This document shows, piece by piece, positions 44,604 to 55,752 of a stretch of 64,000 nucleotides of DNA. The notes beneath the pieces are model-generated. The model was not told the DNA's origin. It ran no database searches and saw only the letters and a list, made by a program, of their open reading frames with translations. A program made the position numbers and the translations under genes. Every line of letters starts with the position of its first letter. The first letter of the stretch is position 1. Origin of the DNA: Coleophoma eucalyptorum (lineage: Eukaryota > Ascomycota > Leotiomycetes > Helotiales > Dermateaceae); NCBI GenBank assembly GCA_026120035.1, contig JALRME010000007.1, positions 868,001 through 932,000 on the forward strand. The letters run 5' to 3'.

Positions 44604-46661
44604 GTGCGTATCACTTTAGAATTTTCATAACCTCTGGTTTCGATTCGTGTGCGAAGCTTTGCGTTGCAATTCAAATTAGGTCTGGAAGTTCGACCGATTT
44701 GGGATGCTAGGTATTGAACCTTGAACTCCCAAAGCTGAGAAAACCGCTTCCAATCAAGCAGCAAACCGCTATTTGATTGATAGGATCTTGGTTTCTTTTG
44801 TCTTATTGCGTGTTGTTTATAGGTATATTGCGCTGTGCTCATTCTGTATTTCTTGGGCTCAAAGCTGGGCTTGAAGTACCACGCTGAAGTGCAACAAAGT
44901 CCTGGTGGGAAAGTATTTGGTGTTAGTATGAGCGAGAGGTTTGGAGTTCGGTATAGGGACCACAGGGAAACACAAACAAAGTCAGCCATTGCTGACCTGG
45001 ATATGAACCTGGATTTGAACAAAAACAGTTAGCGCGGGCTCGACAAAGCTGGAGTACTTTCTGCGCACACAAATACATTCAAGTTTCCTCCAGGAAGGCT
45101 CAGTCAGTATCACGTACCACATTTGCGCAAAAATTCTTTCTTAAGAGAAAATTGGGCTTGGTATAAAGCCACAGCTAGATTCTTATCCAATTTTGGGTCG
45201 ACATCCAGCCGGATATAACCCAAAAGCTTCTCCCGACCTGCAGACACCTCCATTATCTCGTGCTTCGTGGGTGCAAGGAGTTGGGAAGAATCTCCGAACT
45301 TCAAACTGACTTGTTGTTATTAAAGGTGCGTCTATGGCAAATATATATCCATTTCAAATCCTGTTTTACATCAGTGCTTGTACGCGCACCTTTCTGCATC
45401 CTTTCTGTCCATCTCCCAAGCTTTCCTTGACACACCCAATATGCTGCTTCTACAGCTTTCAAACTCCAAACACCGTTCTATTCCAAAAGTGAGCACGAGC
45501 CATTGGGACGAAACGGTGGCCTGGTATTGGGCGATTTCCTCTGCCCACGAAGTTATAATTCGTAGGCAGCGACGCATCCATCGGCACATCAGATGTAGGC
45601 TTTAGTTCATCGAGAGTCTCGGTCACATCTTGTGGAGCACACGTAGCAGTGTTGCTACAGAAGATGGTCCCTATTTCTTATTTTTCTGTTCCTTCTCAGT
45701 TCCTTATTGTTGAAGATTTGCCAGAGCCATTCTACTTGAATGTGTACTGACAGGATAGATTCTTAGCTCAAATCTAAGTGGTTTCCAGTGGGCATATATA
45801 CAACATTCAAGTCATTTTGAGGACACATCCTAAGATTCAGGTTGCGCATGACTAGATTGATCTATGGTTCATAGCCTGTACTTCCATTCACAGCCGTGAA
45901 TGTAAGGGTATAAAGCTTCGACCCCGAGGCTTTCAGCTCTATTTTACCTCTTACTATTTCAACTCAAGAGCATATTTCGATTATTACTACTACGTTTCTT
46001 ATCTTATTAAGACGCTAGCGTGCCAGTCTCCTATATCTCTGAATTATAATAACTCCCATTGAGGTACGTCAGTTACTTTGCGTGTTTACATTCCTCAACC
46101 GAGAACCTATCTTAGGCTTGCAAAGCCCTGAAAATACTCCTATATGCTTCCCATAATTAAACAGAGGCCACAATGGCTTACCAGACCGTTGCTGACCTTT
46201 GAAAAGTTGGATTTACCTACACTATTAAGCCCAAGGCCTGCCGCCTTTTGAAGTAGACAACTGCCAGAATATTGGAAGTACGGAAACTGCTTGGTTCTCG
46301 TACTTTGGCTGCATTTTTCTCCAAGCTAACCTCCCCTTTGGCCAACTTTTCCTCTTTTTAGGAGGCCAGAATTTCAGCATAACTATCCCATGCTCTATAC
46401 CTGCATTTGTAACTCTCTTTCGCCATTAATGCCATCAAACTACGGATTCTAGGATAGGAATTTCGAATATCTCTTTCCACCCTGGTTGACTTAGCACAGA
46501 CAAGTTATTATTGGTCCAGTGCCCACGCCTACTCATAACTGTCTCATCTTATCTCTTTCTAGTGTCTGATTATTCATCTTTATCTCTCTGTCTTGACTGT
46601 CAAGCGTTTTGTGTCAAATCCCAACCGAAGTTTTCAGGTTACCTCAAGTCATCCATCAGTC
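44604..46661. other. Intergenic sequence upstream of the AlkB-like gene
   Basis: About 2 kb, A/T-rich, with many stops in all frames. Presumed promoter and leader of the AlkB-like gene at the right end. No feature recognised. Confidence 0.4.
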
Positions 46662-49599
46662 ATGGGATCAAGCAAAAAAGACTTGGAGCTGGCTCGAGAG
46701 TTGTCGGGTTCGATTAATGCTGACCCTTCTCGTCAAACAGTAGCGGCTCGTCTTAGGCCCAACTTGTTGAGCAAGTCAAATACCGTAGCGTCCATTACAC
46801 CTCCACGAGAAACACGAAGCGTGAAACGAGCAAGGTTAAGTAATGGAAGTCAGTGCTCGAGCACCTGTACATCTAGTCATGGCAGTCTTCATCCGAGTCC
46901 TTTAGAAGAGGTTGCGTCTTCGATAGCTTCGCCCTTGGCAATTTTCAGATCCGGTTCTTCGTCACACACTCTGAAAAGAAGCCTGATCATTAAGTTACGC
47001 ATCGATGGACGGTTCTTATCCATTAGCCAGCGCAACAGTGACCATACTTTACAGACTAAACACCAGGGTAAAGACGAGTCCCAGTCATCAGGTCGAAAAA
47101 GTGCCGAGGAAGCCATCAACCTTATTCAAAGTCAATTGCGGGAAATTGATGGGAGTGGGCAAAACCCTGTGCTGCCTATACCTGTAAAGCTTGGCAGAAA
47201 ACGCAAGACGAGCGATGCGGCCTTTGCTTTGCTCGAATCCCCATCTAGTCCCGAGCAACTAAAAGACAAGCGTAAACCAAGTAGCAATGCAATTCCGAAA
47301 CGCAAAGTCGTAAAACAATATCAACCATACCACTTCAACAATCAGGACGGCAAACCAGAACCGTATGGAAGTCCTCCTGTCTGGGGAGACAAACGCCAAC
47401 AGCTCTGTGAGACTTTACCATATTACCGCGCCTATCAGTCGGGGGCATACACCAACGGAGGAACCGTTTACGGATTCATGACTGACAAGGAAGTCGGTGT
47501 TAGAGATAAATTTGAGGAAGAGGTCATGATTGCTAGCGTGTGAGTTACTTTTCTCGAAATATGATTTATCTAATGCCTTTAGCGGTGGAGGACGATCAAG
47601 AGATATTGTAAGTGGAAAAATGGTTCAAACTTTAGATCAAGATGAGAGTCGAGTCGCTCAGGCTTTCGAAAGATCCATGAAGGATAAGCAGCCGGTCGTT
47701 GTGATTGCAGGTAATCCACCACCGACTTCCCACAAGGCATTGACTAAATATTTAGGTTGTGGTAATGTATTAAGTCCTGCAAGATTACCTCACTACTATA
47801 ATATCCTTGATTGGTTCCACGTTACCAATGTTTGGCCTGAACGAAGAAACGGCGCAACAACCTGGTGTGCACGTCTGGAAAAAATTGACCTTGCTACGAA
47901 ATCTTGGTGGGCACCCAAAGACTCGCCCCCAGTGCCTGAAGCTCGTCACTATGGGGAAATGACCTCATCTGCTTCATGCTTTTCATGCAAAGCAACCTCC
48001 AAGGAGATATACAACATTGGCTGGACATGTCTTAATAATGCTTGCAAAGATGCTTACTACCAATTTGCTGGAGGGCCATATGTCGATTCTCAGATCGATT
48101 ATAATCGAAAATTCATGGAGGAACGAACACCATTTCAAGGGAATCCCCCAGGCCAAATTGCGCCATCACTTCTTACAAAGACAGAACTTGAATCAATGGG
48201 TTTATTTGGATTTGAGAGTATATGCAAGCAAGGCATTATTTGTCCTGAATGTAAATGCTGCAGCCGACGGATTGAATGGCAACAATGGACCTGCGAAAAT
48301 CCACAATGCGACTTCACATATAGTATTCCACACGAGCCGATCCCCGTTGAAGATGTCATCTCAAGAAGCATGTCTCAACCAAGCAAAGATATTATTCGAG
48401 GCGGTATTCGTCGTGGTTTGAGAACCTTGGGTCATTATGATATCAGCGAGTATGCTATACCTGGCCACGGAAAAGACATTGGGTTTGTCCTACACTTCCA
48501 GGCCAACGGGATTATCAATCAACAGCCTGATGGGCCTAACGATCTTTTCCGTCAAATGCAGGAATCAGACTTTGGACTGAAGAGGAATCCTTCTCGCCAA
48601 AAAGACTGTGGGTTTCTCATCTTAGATGGATGTACTCTGAATCTTGACTGACGTGCCAAAGCAACCGGTGAAATATTAACATCGCATTGGGCCGCCAACT
48701 GGGTAAGTAAAGAAAGATATGTATAAGACTTAGCCTTTTTGACATTTTTAGGGAGCGCCGTATAAATACGGAGTTTCTGTCCTTTCAAAGGGCTTCGACG
48801 AGGCCAAACCGGTCATTCTGAAGGCTGTTCAGAGATTGACATGGGCAGGCAAGCAAGCTATAACTGCCGATGTAACAGACTTCCAACCATTCAATGAATT
48901 ACTTTCTATTGGCTACTTTGAGGGTACTCATATTGGCGTAAGTACAGTTCATGATCCGAATGACTATGACTAAATTAACAATAGTATCATGATGATGGCG
49001 AAAAGGAGCTTGGACCAACTGTTGCGACATTATCTCTTGGAGCTCAAGCAGTGATGCGCTTCCGACCTAAAATCAAAAGTGGATTAGGATCTGGTTGTAC
49101 TTTGGGAAGACGAGTCGTACCTGAGAAGAATTCCAAGAAAAACAAGGACTGTGTCCTGCAGATCACGCTCCGACATGGAGATATCGTCGTAATGCACGGC
49201 GAGGAGATACAAAAGCTATACGAGGCAAGCCTTCTTTTCTCCTTCCCAAAAGATACCAATTCATCTACTAACGATCCAAAGCACGCTGTTGAACCTCAAG
49301 GCGAGCTTCGCTTCGCACTCACATGTCGCTATGTACGTCCAGAGATGATGGCCAATGATGCAGAGCGCGAGGCAGCACGCGTCAAAGGCACCCTTCCCCC
49401 AGACAGCAATAAGTATATATATGATGGTGACATCAACGCCATGATGCCCCCGCAAGCTCCATCGACTACCAATAACCTTAAGGCTGCGATGAATCTCCTT
49501 GAAGCGAATATCCTGGCAGGCAATATCTCTCGTGAAAAGGTCAGCGAATGGGCTGGGAAGTTTACTTCGTCTGAGACTTCCGCCCCAACTGTATCTTGA
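46662..49599 (+). CDS. AlkB-like 2-oxoglutarate/Fe(II) dioxygenase with tandem cysteine modules
   Basis: Proposed six exons: 46662-47539, 47583-48607, 48662-48702, 48752-48937, 48985-49224 and 49282-49599, 895 residues. The first ~250 residues are disordered and basic. Two modules of pattern C-x2-C-x13-C-x4-C follow (47977-48045 and 48241-48309), probably zinc-binding. The C-terminal dioxygenase has SHWAANWGAPYKYG, YHDDGE (iron-binding H-x-D), TLSLGAQAVMRF, DIVVMHGEE (distal His) and LRFALTCR (2-oxoglutarate Arg). Nucleic-acid demethylation is inferred from the fold. A TGA at 48649-48651 interrupts the unspliced frame and is removed by a predicted 54-nt intron. Intron 49225-49281 is GC-AG. 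The start ATG 46662 (MGSSKKDLELARE) is the first good ATG. Confidence 0.75.
48608..48661 (+). other. Predicted in-frame intron removing an internal TGA
   Basis: Donor GTGGGT, branch-like CTGAC 14 bases before the acceptor CCAAAG, length 54 nt, matching other introns here. It joins QKDS to TGEILTSHWAANW in frame. If not spliced, the frame stops at 48649-48651 and the dioxygenase domain is lost. Confidence 0.6.
49225..49281 (+). other. GC-AG intron in the AlkB-like gene
   Basis: Donor GCAAGC after TACGAG, strong branch point CTACTAACG and acceptor CAAAG before CACGCT. The 57 nt are open in frame; splicing joins KLYE to HAVEPQGELRFALTC, where the family is continuous. Confidence 0.7.
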
Positions 49600-50294
49600 T
49601 TCTCTAGTTGCAAATGGACTATCGATTCTTTGACGCCGTGTACGAGTTCTGGCTTGATAAGTATTTGGCCCCCTTGATGTTGCTGGAGAGTTTGCATGGA
49701 TTTTATATCCACATCTAAAGTAATTGGAAGAAGGTGTATTGACTTAGCTTTTGGTCGGGATGGACTGGCCTGCATTCTCTAACTTGCGTTTTACCTGCAT
49801 TGATGTATATCTTAGCTAAGTTTCCTCGCCTTTGTCGTAGATAATTGCGAGGGGGGGGGTAAGGTTAGCTTTAGCCAATAGCACAAATATGAGCAGTATT
49901 TTAAAATAAATGCAAATTTTCAACATCTTCGATTACAGGTCTAGTGATTAAAAGACAAATGATTTTAGTGTTCTGAAGGATGGGGTTCAAGTGACTGAGT
50001 CGTGCACTACCAAATAGGGGCCAAATACTAAGCGAGAGGCATGGATCAGAAAAGGTACCTATGCAATGATATAAAACCGTTAAACACAGGAAGCGCAAAT
50101 ATTTTATGGGACAAATTGCTATACTGCGGTATGGCATTGTACCCAGCTATATCTTGCTACCTGTACAAAACCTAGTTTGTCTGATCAAGCCAGGTACACA
50201 TGTACAGCTATACGTAAACTTTTTTATCCGCCATCTGCTTTTATCCAACACAGGAGTTCGTCCGTATGCGACCGGAACATCCAGTGCCTGGAGC
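49600..50294. other. Spacer between convergent AlkB-like and RVS167-like genes
   Basis: About 700 bp of presumed 3' untranslated sequence, with a G run at about 49851-49858. No gene recognised. Confidence 0.4.
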
Positions 50295-51776
50295 CTAAGC
50301 TAATTTACAATAATTCGCCGGGAAGCTACCCTTCACACCTCTCAGTTCTCCTTCCCACCAGTCATCTGTACTATCCGTCTTCTTGATAACCTTAATGCGA
50401 TCACCTTCTCGGAAACTCAGATCCCCACCTCCCTCACCCGCAAAATCGTAGAGTGCTACCACAAAAGTACCTGTATTGGATCCGATTCGTTTCGGTGGTG
50501 GAGGGGGTGGTGGTTTCTTCTTTATCATGGCAGCATTTTGGAAATAATCCGCTTTGGGCCCGGCAGGTGAGTGTGCGCCGTAGGGTGATGGGACGGGTGG
50601 TGAGAGGTGACTAGAATAGTCCGGAGTGCTATAAGTTGCTGGTGGTGAGGGCGAGGGCGAGGGGGGCGGTTGCGGATGTGGTGCGAGCGAATTGCTTGAG
50701 GGGATTCGCATTGCTCGACCTCCTGGATTGGGTGATATGGGACTTGTTACTTGTCCTTGTGATGATGGCCTTTTGGCTCCTATTACATTACGTGGACTAA
50801 GAGTTGCTGAGCTTTTTCGGCCTGGCTGCTCATCGGCCAACGACATCGGTTGATGAACAGCCTTGCCACGGGCTATCGTAGGCAGGCTTTCCACCTCTGA
50901 TTGTACGTGCTTGAAATCTCGTCCCCATGTTGCTATTACGTCCTCCATTGGCGGAGGTGGGGAAGGAAAGTTCATCTCCTCGCAGTAGTTGTGTAGAATT
51001 GTGTAGTACTGCGCTAGGAGGGTGTTTTGTGTCATTATTTGTGCTGCCAGTAAGTGAGGAAGGATCGAAAAGGCGGCTGCGACCAGAGGTGGTAGGGTTT
51101 CTTGGAGATGGGAATCTGACACGTTGAAGTCCTGCAGAAAAGTCAGTCTACCAAATATGACCACTTGTCGATGTAGGCCGCACCTCTGCTGCTCTTGCCA
51201 GATCCTGTTCAGCCTTTACCAATGCAGCATTGTCCTTGTCTGAACGTGTTTGCTTTTTAGATAAACTATTGACTCGATCCATATAGCGTTCCCAGTCGAG
51301 TCTCTTGTTCTCCCTCTTTTTGATCGTCTTCCTCACCGGCTGTATATGTTCCTTCGCCTCGCTGGCAGGTTTGATAATCCTTGCATCCATCATATTGACC
51401 TCTTCCAACAAATCTGTTTTCAATTCTGTATATGCCTTCTTAAGTTTGGTTGTTCTTTCCATTTGAGATGGGTCCGTATAAACTGGTTCACGGCCATGGC
51501 CATCGGTGGAACCAAGGATCGGCTCGTAAAGCTCCTCGAAGCATAGCACCGTCCCAAGTTGCACTGTTAGAATGTTAACCCAAGCATCCCTCCACGCTTT
51601 GGAAGCTTCGATAATCTGAGGTATGTCAGCAAACTCTACGGTTCAGCTGATTTATGTACGACCTTTGTGAGCATCTTGTCTGCATCCTCGTAATCATTCA
51701 GCAGTACTGAAACCTTCGCATTATCTCCTGGGCCTTTGCTTGAGAGCTTGGCGAACTGACGATGCACTGAATTCAT
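50295..51776 (-). CDS. RVS167: Amphiphysin-like BAR-SH3 protein (Rvs167/Hob1 type)
   Basis: Membrane-curving BAR protein acting with an Rvs161-like partner in endocytic vesicle scission at actin patches. Three exons: 51776-51663, 51615-51184 and 51131-50295, 460 residues. BAR region is residues 1 to about 235 (VHRQFAKLSSKGPGDNAKVS; YTDPSQMERTTKLKKAYTEL; DWERYMDRVNSLSKKQTRSDKDN; AAEDFNVSDSHLQETLP). Then comes a Ser/Pro-rich linker with a run KKPPPPPPPKRIG. A C-terminal SH3 domain has VVALYDFAGEGGGDLSF, DWWEGEL and GSFPANYCKL. Introns have GTCGTA and GTGCGG donors, the latter with a GACTGAC branch. Divergent from the DUF2439 gene. Confidence 0.93.
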
Positions 51777-52518
51777 CTTGAATTAGGTACCCCCTCGAAT
51801 CTGGATCTGGTGAGAGTGAGGTAAGGACGGGGCAGGGCTGCAAATGGCACCTCTCCAGCACTCTCACTAAATGGAGAGTCAGATCAGGCAGAAATGAGCA
51901 AGCTGAATGTATAAATTGGATGTTAAGTAGCTGCGTGGCCGAAAGGCATAGCCTCAAGAGAATGCTGTCGCGACAAGAAAGTTTATAGGTCGCTGCGCCT
52001 CCAAAAGCCTGAGAAGTCGAGAATGCAAGATGTCACCTAAAACCGGTTCCTGCGGGGTGCTGCCCCAGTTATTCAAGTGGCGCGCGGGAAAACCCAGGTC
52101 ACGCCTCGTCACTCCACAGAATCTGATCTATTTGTGGTTCATGATTGAAGGATGCAGATATAAAAAAAGTACCTAAACGAGCACAGACACAAGGGGACTA
52201 AATGATAAAGAGACCGCAACTGGGAATCATGGATGTGGGCTGAAGGAAAGTCGTTGAGCCAGCCCTTCTTGGCAGCCCGTCGCCATTGGGCTCGAAATTA
52301 GAGTCACCTGATTTCCGTGTACCTTTCGAGATCTGGTCGCGTCCGCGTCCGATCGGCCTCAGCTAAGTGATCAACGCGTCTTCCCTAATCTAGCTTTATT
52401 TGATAATTTGATGATCACCAATACCATGCCTACAACTCTGATGCCTTGCTGCTGTGCCTGAGAGGTGCGTTCGACAGCAAGCCATGACTCATTCTGGGAG
52501 TCTTCGAATCCTGTCGCC
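51777..52518. other. Intergenic region between divergent RVS167-like and DUF2439 genes
   Basis: About 740 bp with two promoters. The frame of the DUF2439 gene is open back to about 52465 but lacks an ATG there. Nothing else recognised. Confidence 0.4.
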
Positions 52519-55500
52519 ATGAGTACCTTGACTCCCACCTCTTGTAATGTCTCCATGGCCGCTTCTCCGACACAAATCACTGCCCCCGTCCTCGAGTATC
52601 AATGCCTCTTCACCCGAGATCTGCGCCAGAAACAGAAGCGCTGGCAAGATGGACGACTCAAGTACCATACCTTTAACAAGCGGGTTATGGTTTACGACGA
52701 GAGATCAAATAATGTCGGCGATACACACTGGCGAGAGGATTTTGAGCTTGAAGATGGAGCAGAACTGGAGCTGGACAGAGGAGGTGTGTTAGTTCAAGTC
52801 GGGGAGTGCATAGGCAAAAAGGACCAGGACCTGTCAGACCTTATGGGGAAAAGAGTCAAGGAGAAAGAGGACAGACTTGCAGCGAGAATTACAACAGCTG
52901 GTAGCTCATCTCCAGCACCATCTGCTACTCACCTCTACCGACCCCAAGGATGTGCGGCTCCAGCTAGCTCTGTACCGAAGCCAAAGCCACTGAATGCAAT
53001 CATTGGGACCCCCTCTGGGCATTATGGTCGAGCTGCAATATCGACAACAAGTCCTTTCGAAGAAAGACAAAGGCTGGTTTCGGGTGACCAAGGAACCGTT
53101 CATCCAGAGGAGCGGCCGTCCAAAAGACGCAGAAAACTATCATCACCTCCAAGCAAGAGTGGTTATGCACAAAATCTCTTCGGGACTACGATGATCCTTT
53201 CGAGACCGCCAAGCTCAGCCATATCAGGTAACATGAAATCTTCTGCCAAGCGTTCTCCGATATCTCTGATCGATTTGACTGCGGACAGTACAGAAGAGAA
53301 GGGAGTTACTCTAGTAGAGAAGAAGGGATTTGAAAATGCCGTAGAGTCTTCTCGGGCGGAGAAGAAAAAATTGCCATCATTCAAGAGCACCTATGCAGGT
53401 AGCCTAACAGGAGCTGCCCTACTGCTATCTAGCCAGAGCGATAACTCAACTTTGCGTTCTCATAAGAAGATCAAGACCTCAGATAGAGATGTGAATGATG
53501 CCTCTGCTGCGCAAGAGTCATCTCTGTCCTCGAATACTGAACGCTCAATAAATGAGCCTCGATGTTCCACCAACTGCATCACTGAAGGTCCTCCTAGAAC
53601 TAAGCACGAGGTGGCTGGCGGCTTTTTCAAAACTCTGTCGAAATCAGCGCCAGTCAGCTTCACGTCTGAATCATCCGCTCCTAGAAGGATACGTTCGTCG
53701 TCAGTAACAAAGGCAAGCACTCCAGGGGTGTCGCTACTTCCATCGCCTGGACCACAATCAGCGCTTAGGATTAAAGCAAGAAAGCCAAAACAGATGATGA
53801 TGCTCATGCAGCCTCCCCCTAGCTCCAAATCTGCTTTGAGGAAATTAGCCAGCGCTAATATCCAACCTGAGCGAAGGGCCTCGAGTGCATCAACGATATC
53901 AGCGAGTTTTGCCACGGAGACACTTGCCTCAATCAACGATAGAGAAGAGCTATGTGAAGCTAGCTTAGTTATCGATCTTGGCTTACAACAAAAGGGCCAT
54001 GGAAGAGGCTTCTCGCCCTTGAACAGCGGCATGAATCACCAGTTAACGGATGTTCTGTCAACTTGCAAACGCTCTGCCAGAACACGGACAATCGACGTTC
54101 CCAAACTTGGTTTCAAAATGCCTAGAGACCTTGAAGCTTCGCTTGATGTTCCCTTACAAATTAAAGATGGTGCAAAGAGCAGGCTTAAGCTCGTAGGAAG
54201 CCCCGAAATTTTGTGTGGAAATAGTGCAGATGCAGCAACAATTATGTCTGAAGAAGCTTTTATTGAGGATCATATCGAGGAGGAGGCAGCTGATCGCCTG
54301 GTTGCGCCACATGTTCCAGATGTCCGATACCAAACGGTCACTGGGTATGAGGTCGTACAACTTAAAACAATTGAAGACCTACCCGAGCAAAATGTCGATA
54401 TTGATAATGACCAGTCCGAGGATTTTGATGACAATATGGACGAAGATTACGAATACGGATATGACATTGCTGCAGGCATCATCGACATTGAAGACACATA
54501 TCTGAACATGCGAATGTTGACAAAAAAGGAGGAGCAGACACAATCAAAGACTAGAGAAAAGTCAGAGAGGCTCGAGTCACTCAGAAGTGAGAAAATGCTT
54601 GTACAAAAGAGTATCGAAGAGGAACAACTAGAAACTGCTCGACAAATAGCACTCGAAGAAGCAAAAATTCTAGCTCAAACGCAAGCTAGGCAAGAGCAAG
54701 AGAGGCAGGAAATTCTACAAGAAAGAGAATTAGCACAGAAAATAATCGAGGATACCAGACAAAAGGCAGCTCACCAAGCAAGACTTGAAGAAGAGAGAAG
54801 GCTAGATGAGATACGGCAAGAGGTCGCACGATTGCAGCAGCAGAGGGAGCAAGAGGTAGTTGACCAACGTAGAAGGCTCGCAGAAGCTAAGAAAGCTGAA
54901 GAAGAAAGGGAGAAATTAGCAAGATTGGAGAAGGAAAGAGAACTTGCCGCTTCCCAAGCGCGTGCCGAGGAGGAAAAGAAGTTGGCCGAACTACGCCACG
55001 AGCTCGAAAGTTTGAGACAGGAGAAAGAGGCCGAAGCTGAACGTCAAAGGATTAGGGCACAGGAAAGATTAGTGGAAGAACAGCGCGAGCAAGAACGCGT
55101 TGCAAAAGATAAGCAATTGGCAGATGTTCAACGAACGAAGAAAGCGGCAGAAGAAATACTTCGTAGTGAGGAGATCGCCAATGCGACTGTGTCACGGATA
55201 ATTGATCAGAGAGAATTTTGTGCAACCAGTCTCCCAAAGGCCAAAGGAGTTTCTCTTCCTTCAGATAGGGGAAACGGCATTCAGTCTGCTACAGATCGAT
55301 TTCGACGAATGATACAACCCCTAGCCCAACAATCTTCAACCGGAAATCCGACAGGAAGTTTTCGAGTGGCAGCAGATATTTACTCTGGGGTGGAATCGTG
55401 TTCTGATGTTGCAGAAATTGATGACTTATCTGAACAACCACTCTCAAGAAAAGCGTCAAATGGCAGAGCATTGTCAGTCAACAACCTGAAAGACTTCGCC

Positions 55501-55752
55501 GAATCGTCTAGCTTTGTAGGCGCATCGATGACTAGCGGCGTCACAAAGGCCTTTAAGCTATCCCGGCCAGTACGGGCACAACATTTCGGTAAAGCATCCG
55601 AAGCAATGCTTCCGCTAGGAATGGCTGGAAAGATTTTGGATAATGAGACGAATGGAACGAACGATCAGTTGGCCACTGCAAGAAAAGCAGATATGTATGG
55701 CGCATGGAGCCAAGAAGCATTCGACTTGTTTGCATGGAGACCTCCGCCTTGA
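52519..55752 (+). CDS. ZGRF1/Mte1-type DUF2439 protein with long coiled coil
   Basis: Intronless, 1077 residues from ATG 52519. Residues about 24-100 are the DUF2439 domain shared by human ZGRF1 and yeast Mte1, which work with the Mph1/FANCM helicase at D-loops and telomeres (YQCLFTRDLRQKQKRWQDGR, LKYHTFNKRVMVYDERSN, GDTHWRE). No helicase domain follows. A Ser-rich region with short repeated motifs YAQNLFGTTMILS and YAGSLTGAALLLSS comes next, then a charged coiled coil of about 220 residues (roughly 665-887) rich in E/R/Q. The C-terminus ends GAWSQEAFDLFAWRPPP, a short conserved motif of fungal relatives. DNA-repair role is inferred from the domain. Confidence 0.82.
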   Translation: MSTLTPTSCNVSMAASPTQITAPVLEYQCLFTRDLRQKQKRWQDGRLKYHTFNKRVMVYDERSNNVGDTHWREDFELEDGAELELDRGGVLVQVGECIGKKDQDLSDLMGKRVKEKEDRLAARITTAGSSSPAPSATHLYRPQGCAAPASSVPKPKPLNAIIGTPSGHYGRAAISTTSPFEERQRLVSGDQGTVHPEERPSKRRRKLSSPPSKSGYAQNLFGTTMILSRPPSSAISGNMKSSAKRSPISLIDLTADSTEEKGVTLVEKKGFENAVESSRAEKKKLPSFKSTYAGSLTGAALLLSSQSDNSTLRSHKKIKTSDRDVNDASAAQESSLSSNTERSINEPRCSTNCITEGPPRTKHEVAGGFFKTLSKSAPVSFTSESSAPRRIRSSSVTKASTPGVSLLPSPGPQSALRIKARKPKQMMMLMQPPPSSKSALRKLASANIQPERRASSASTISASFATETLASINDREELCEASLVIDLGLQQKGHGRGFSPLNSGMNHQLTDVLSTCKRSARTRTIDVPKLGFKMPRDLEASLDVPLQIKDGAKSRLKLVGSPEILCGNSADAATIMSEEAFIEDHIEEEAADRLVAPHVPDVRYQTVTGYEVVQLKTIEDLPEQNVDIDNDQSEDFDDNMDEDYEYGYDIAAGIIDIEDTYLNMRMLTKKEEQTQSKTREKSERLESLRSEKMLVQKSIEEEQLETARQIALEEAKILAQTQARQEQERQEILQERELAQKIIEDTRQKAAHQARLEEERRLDEIRQEVARLQQQREQEVVDQRRRLAEAKKAEEEREKLARLEKERELAASQARAEEEKKLAELRHELESLRQEKEAEAERQRIRAQERLVEEQREQERVAKDKQLADVQRTKKAAEEILRSEEIANATVSRIIDQREFCATSLPKAKGVSLPSDRGNGIQSATDRFRRMIQPLAQQSSTGNPTGSFRVAADIYSGVESCSDVAEIDDLSEQPLSRKASNGRALSVNNLKDFAESSSFVGASMTSGVTKAFKLSRPVRAQHFGKASEAMLPLGMAGKILDNETNGTNDQLATARKADMYGAWSQEAFDLFAWRPPP

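Noticed and set aside
48649..48651. TGA read as proof that the AlkB-like gene is a pseudogene
   Set aside because: A well-formed 54-nt in-frame intron removes it and all downstream splice sites and catalytic residues are intact. Kept as a question under findings.
53460..54032. Antisense frame of 190 codons inside the DUF2439 gene
   Set aside because: Complement of a Ser/Lys-rich coding region, which tends to lack stops on the opposite strand. No motif seen.
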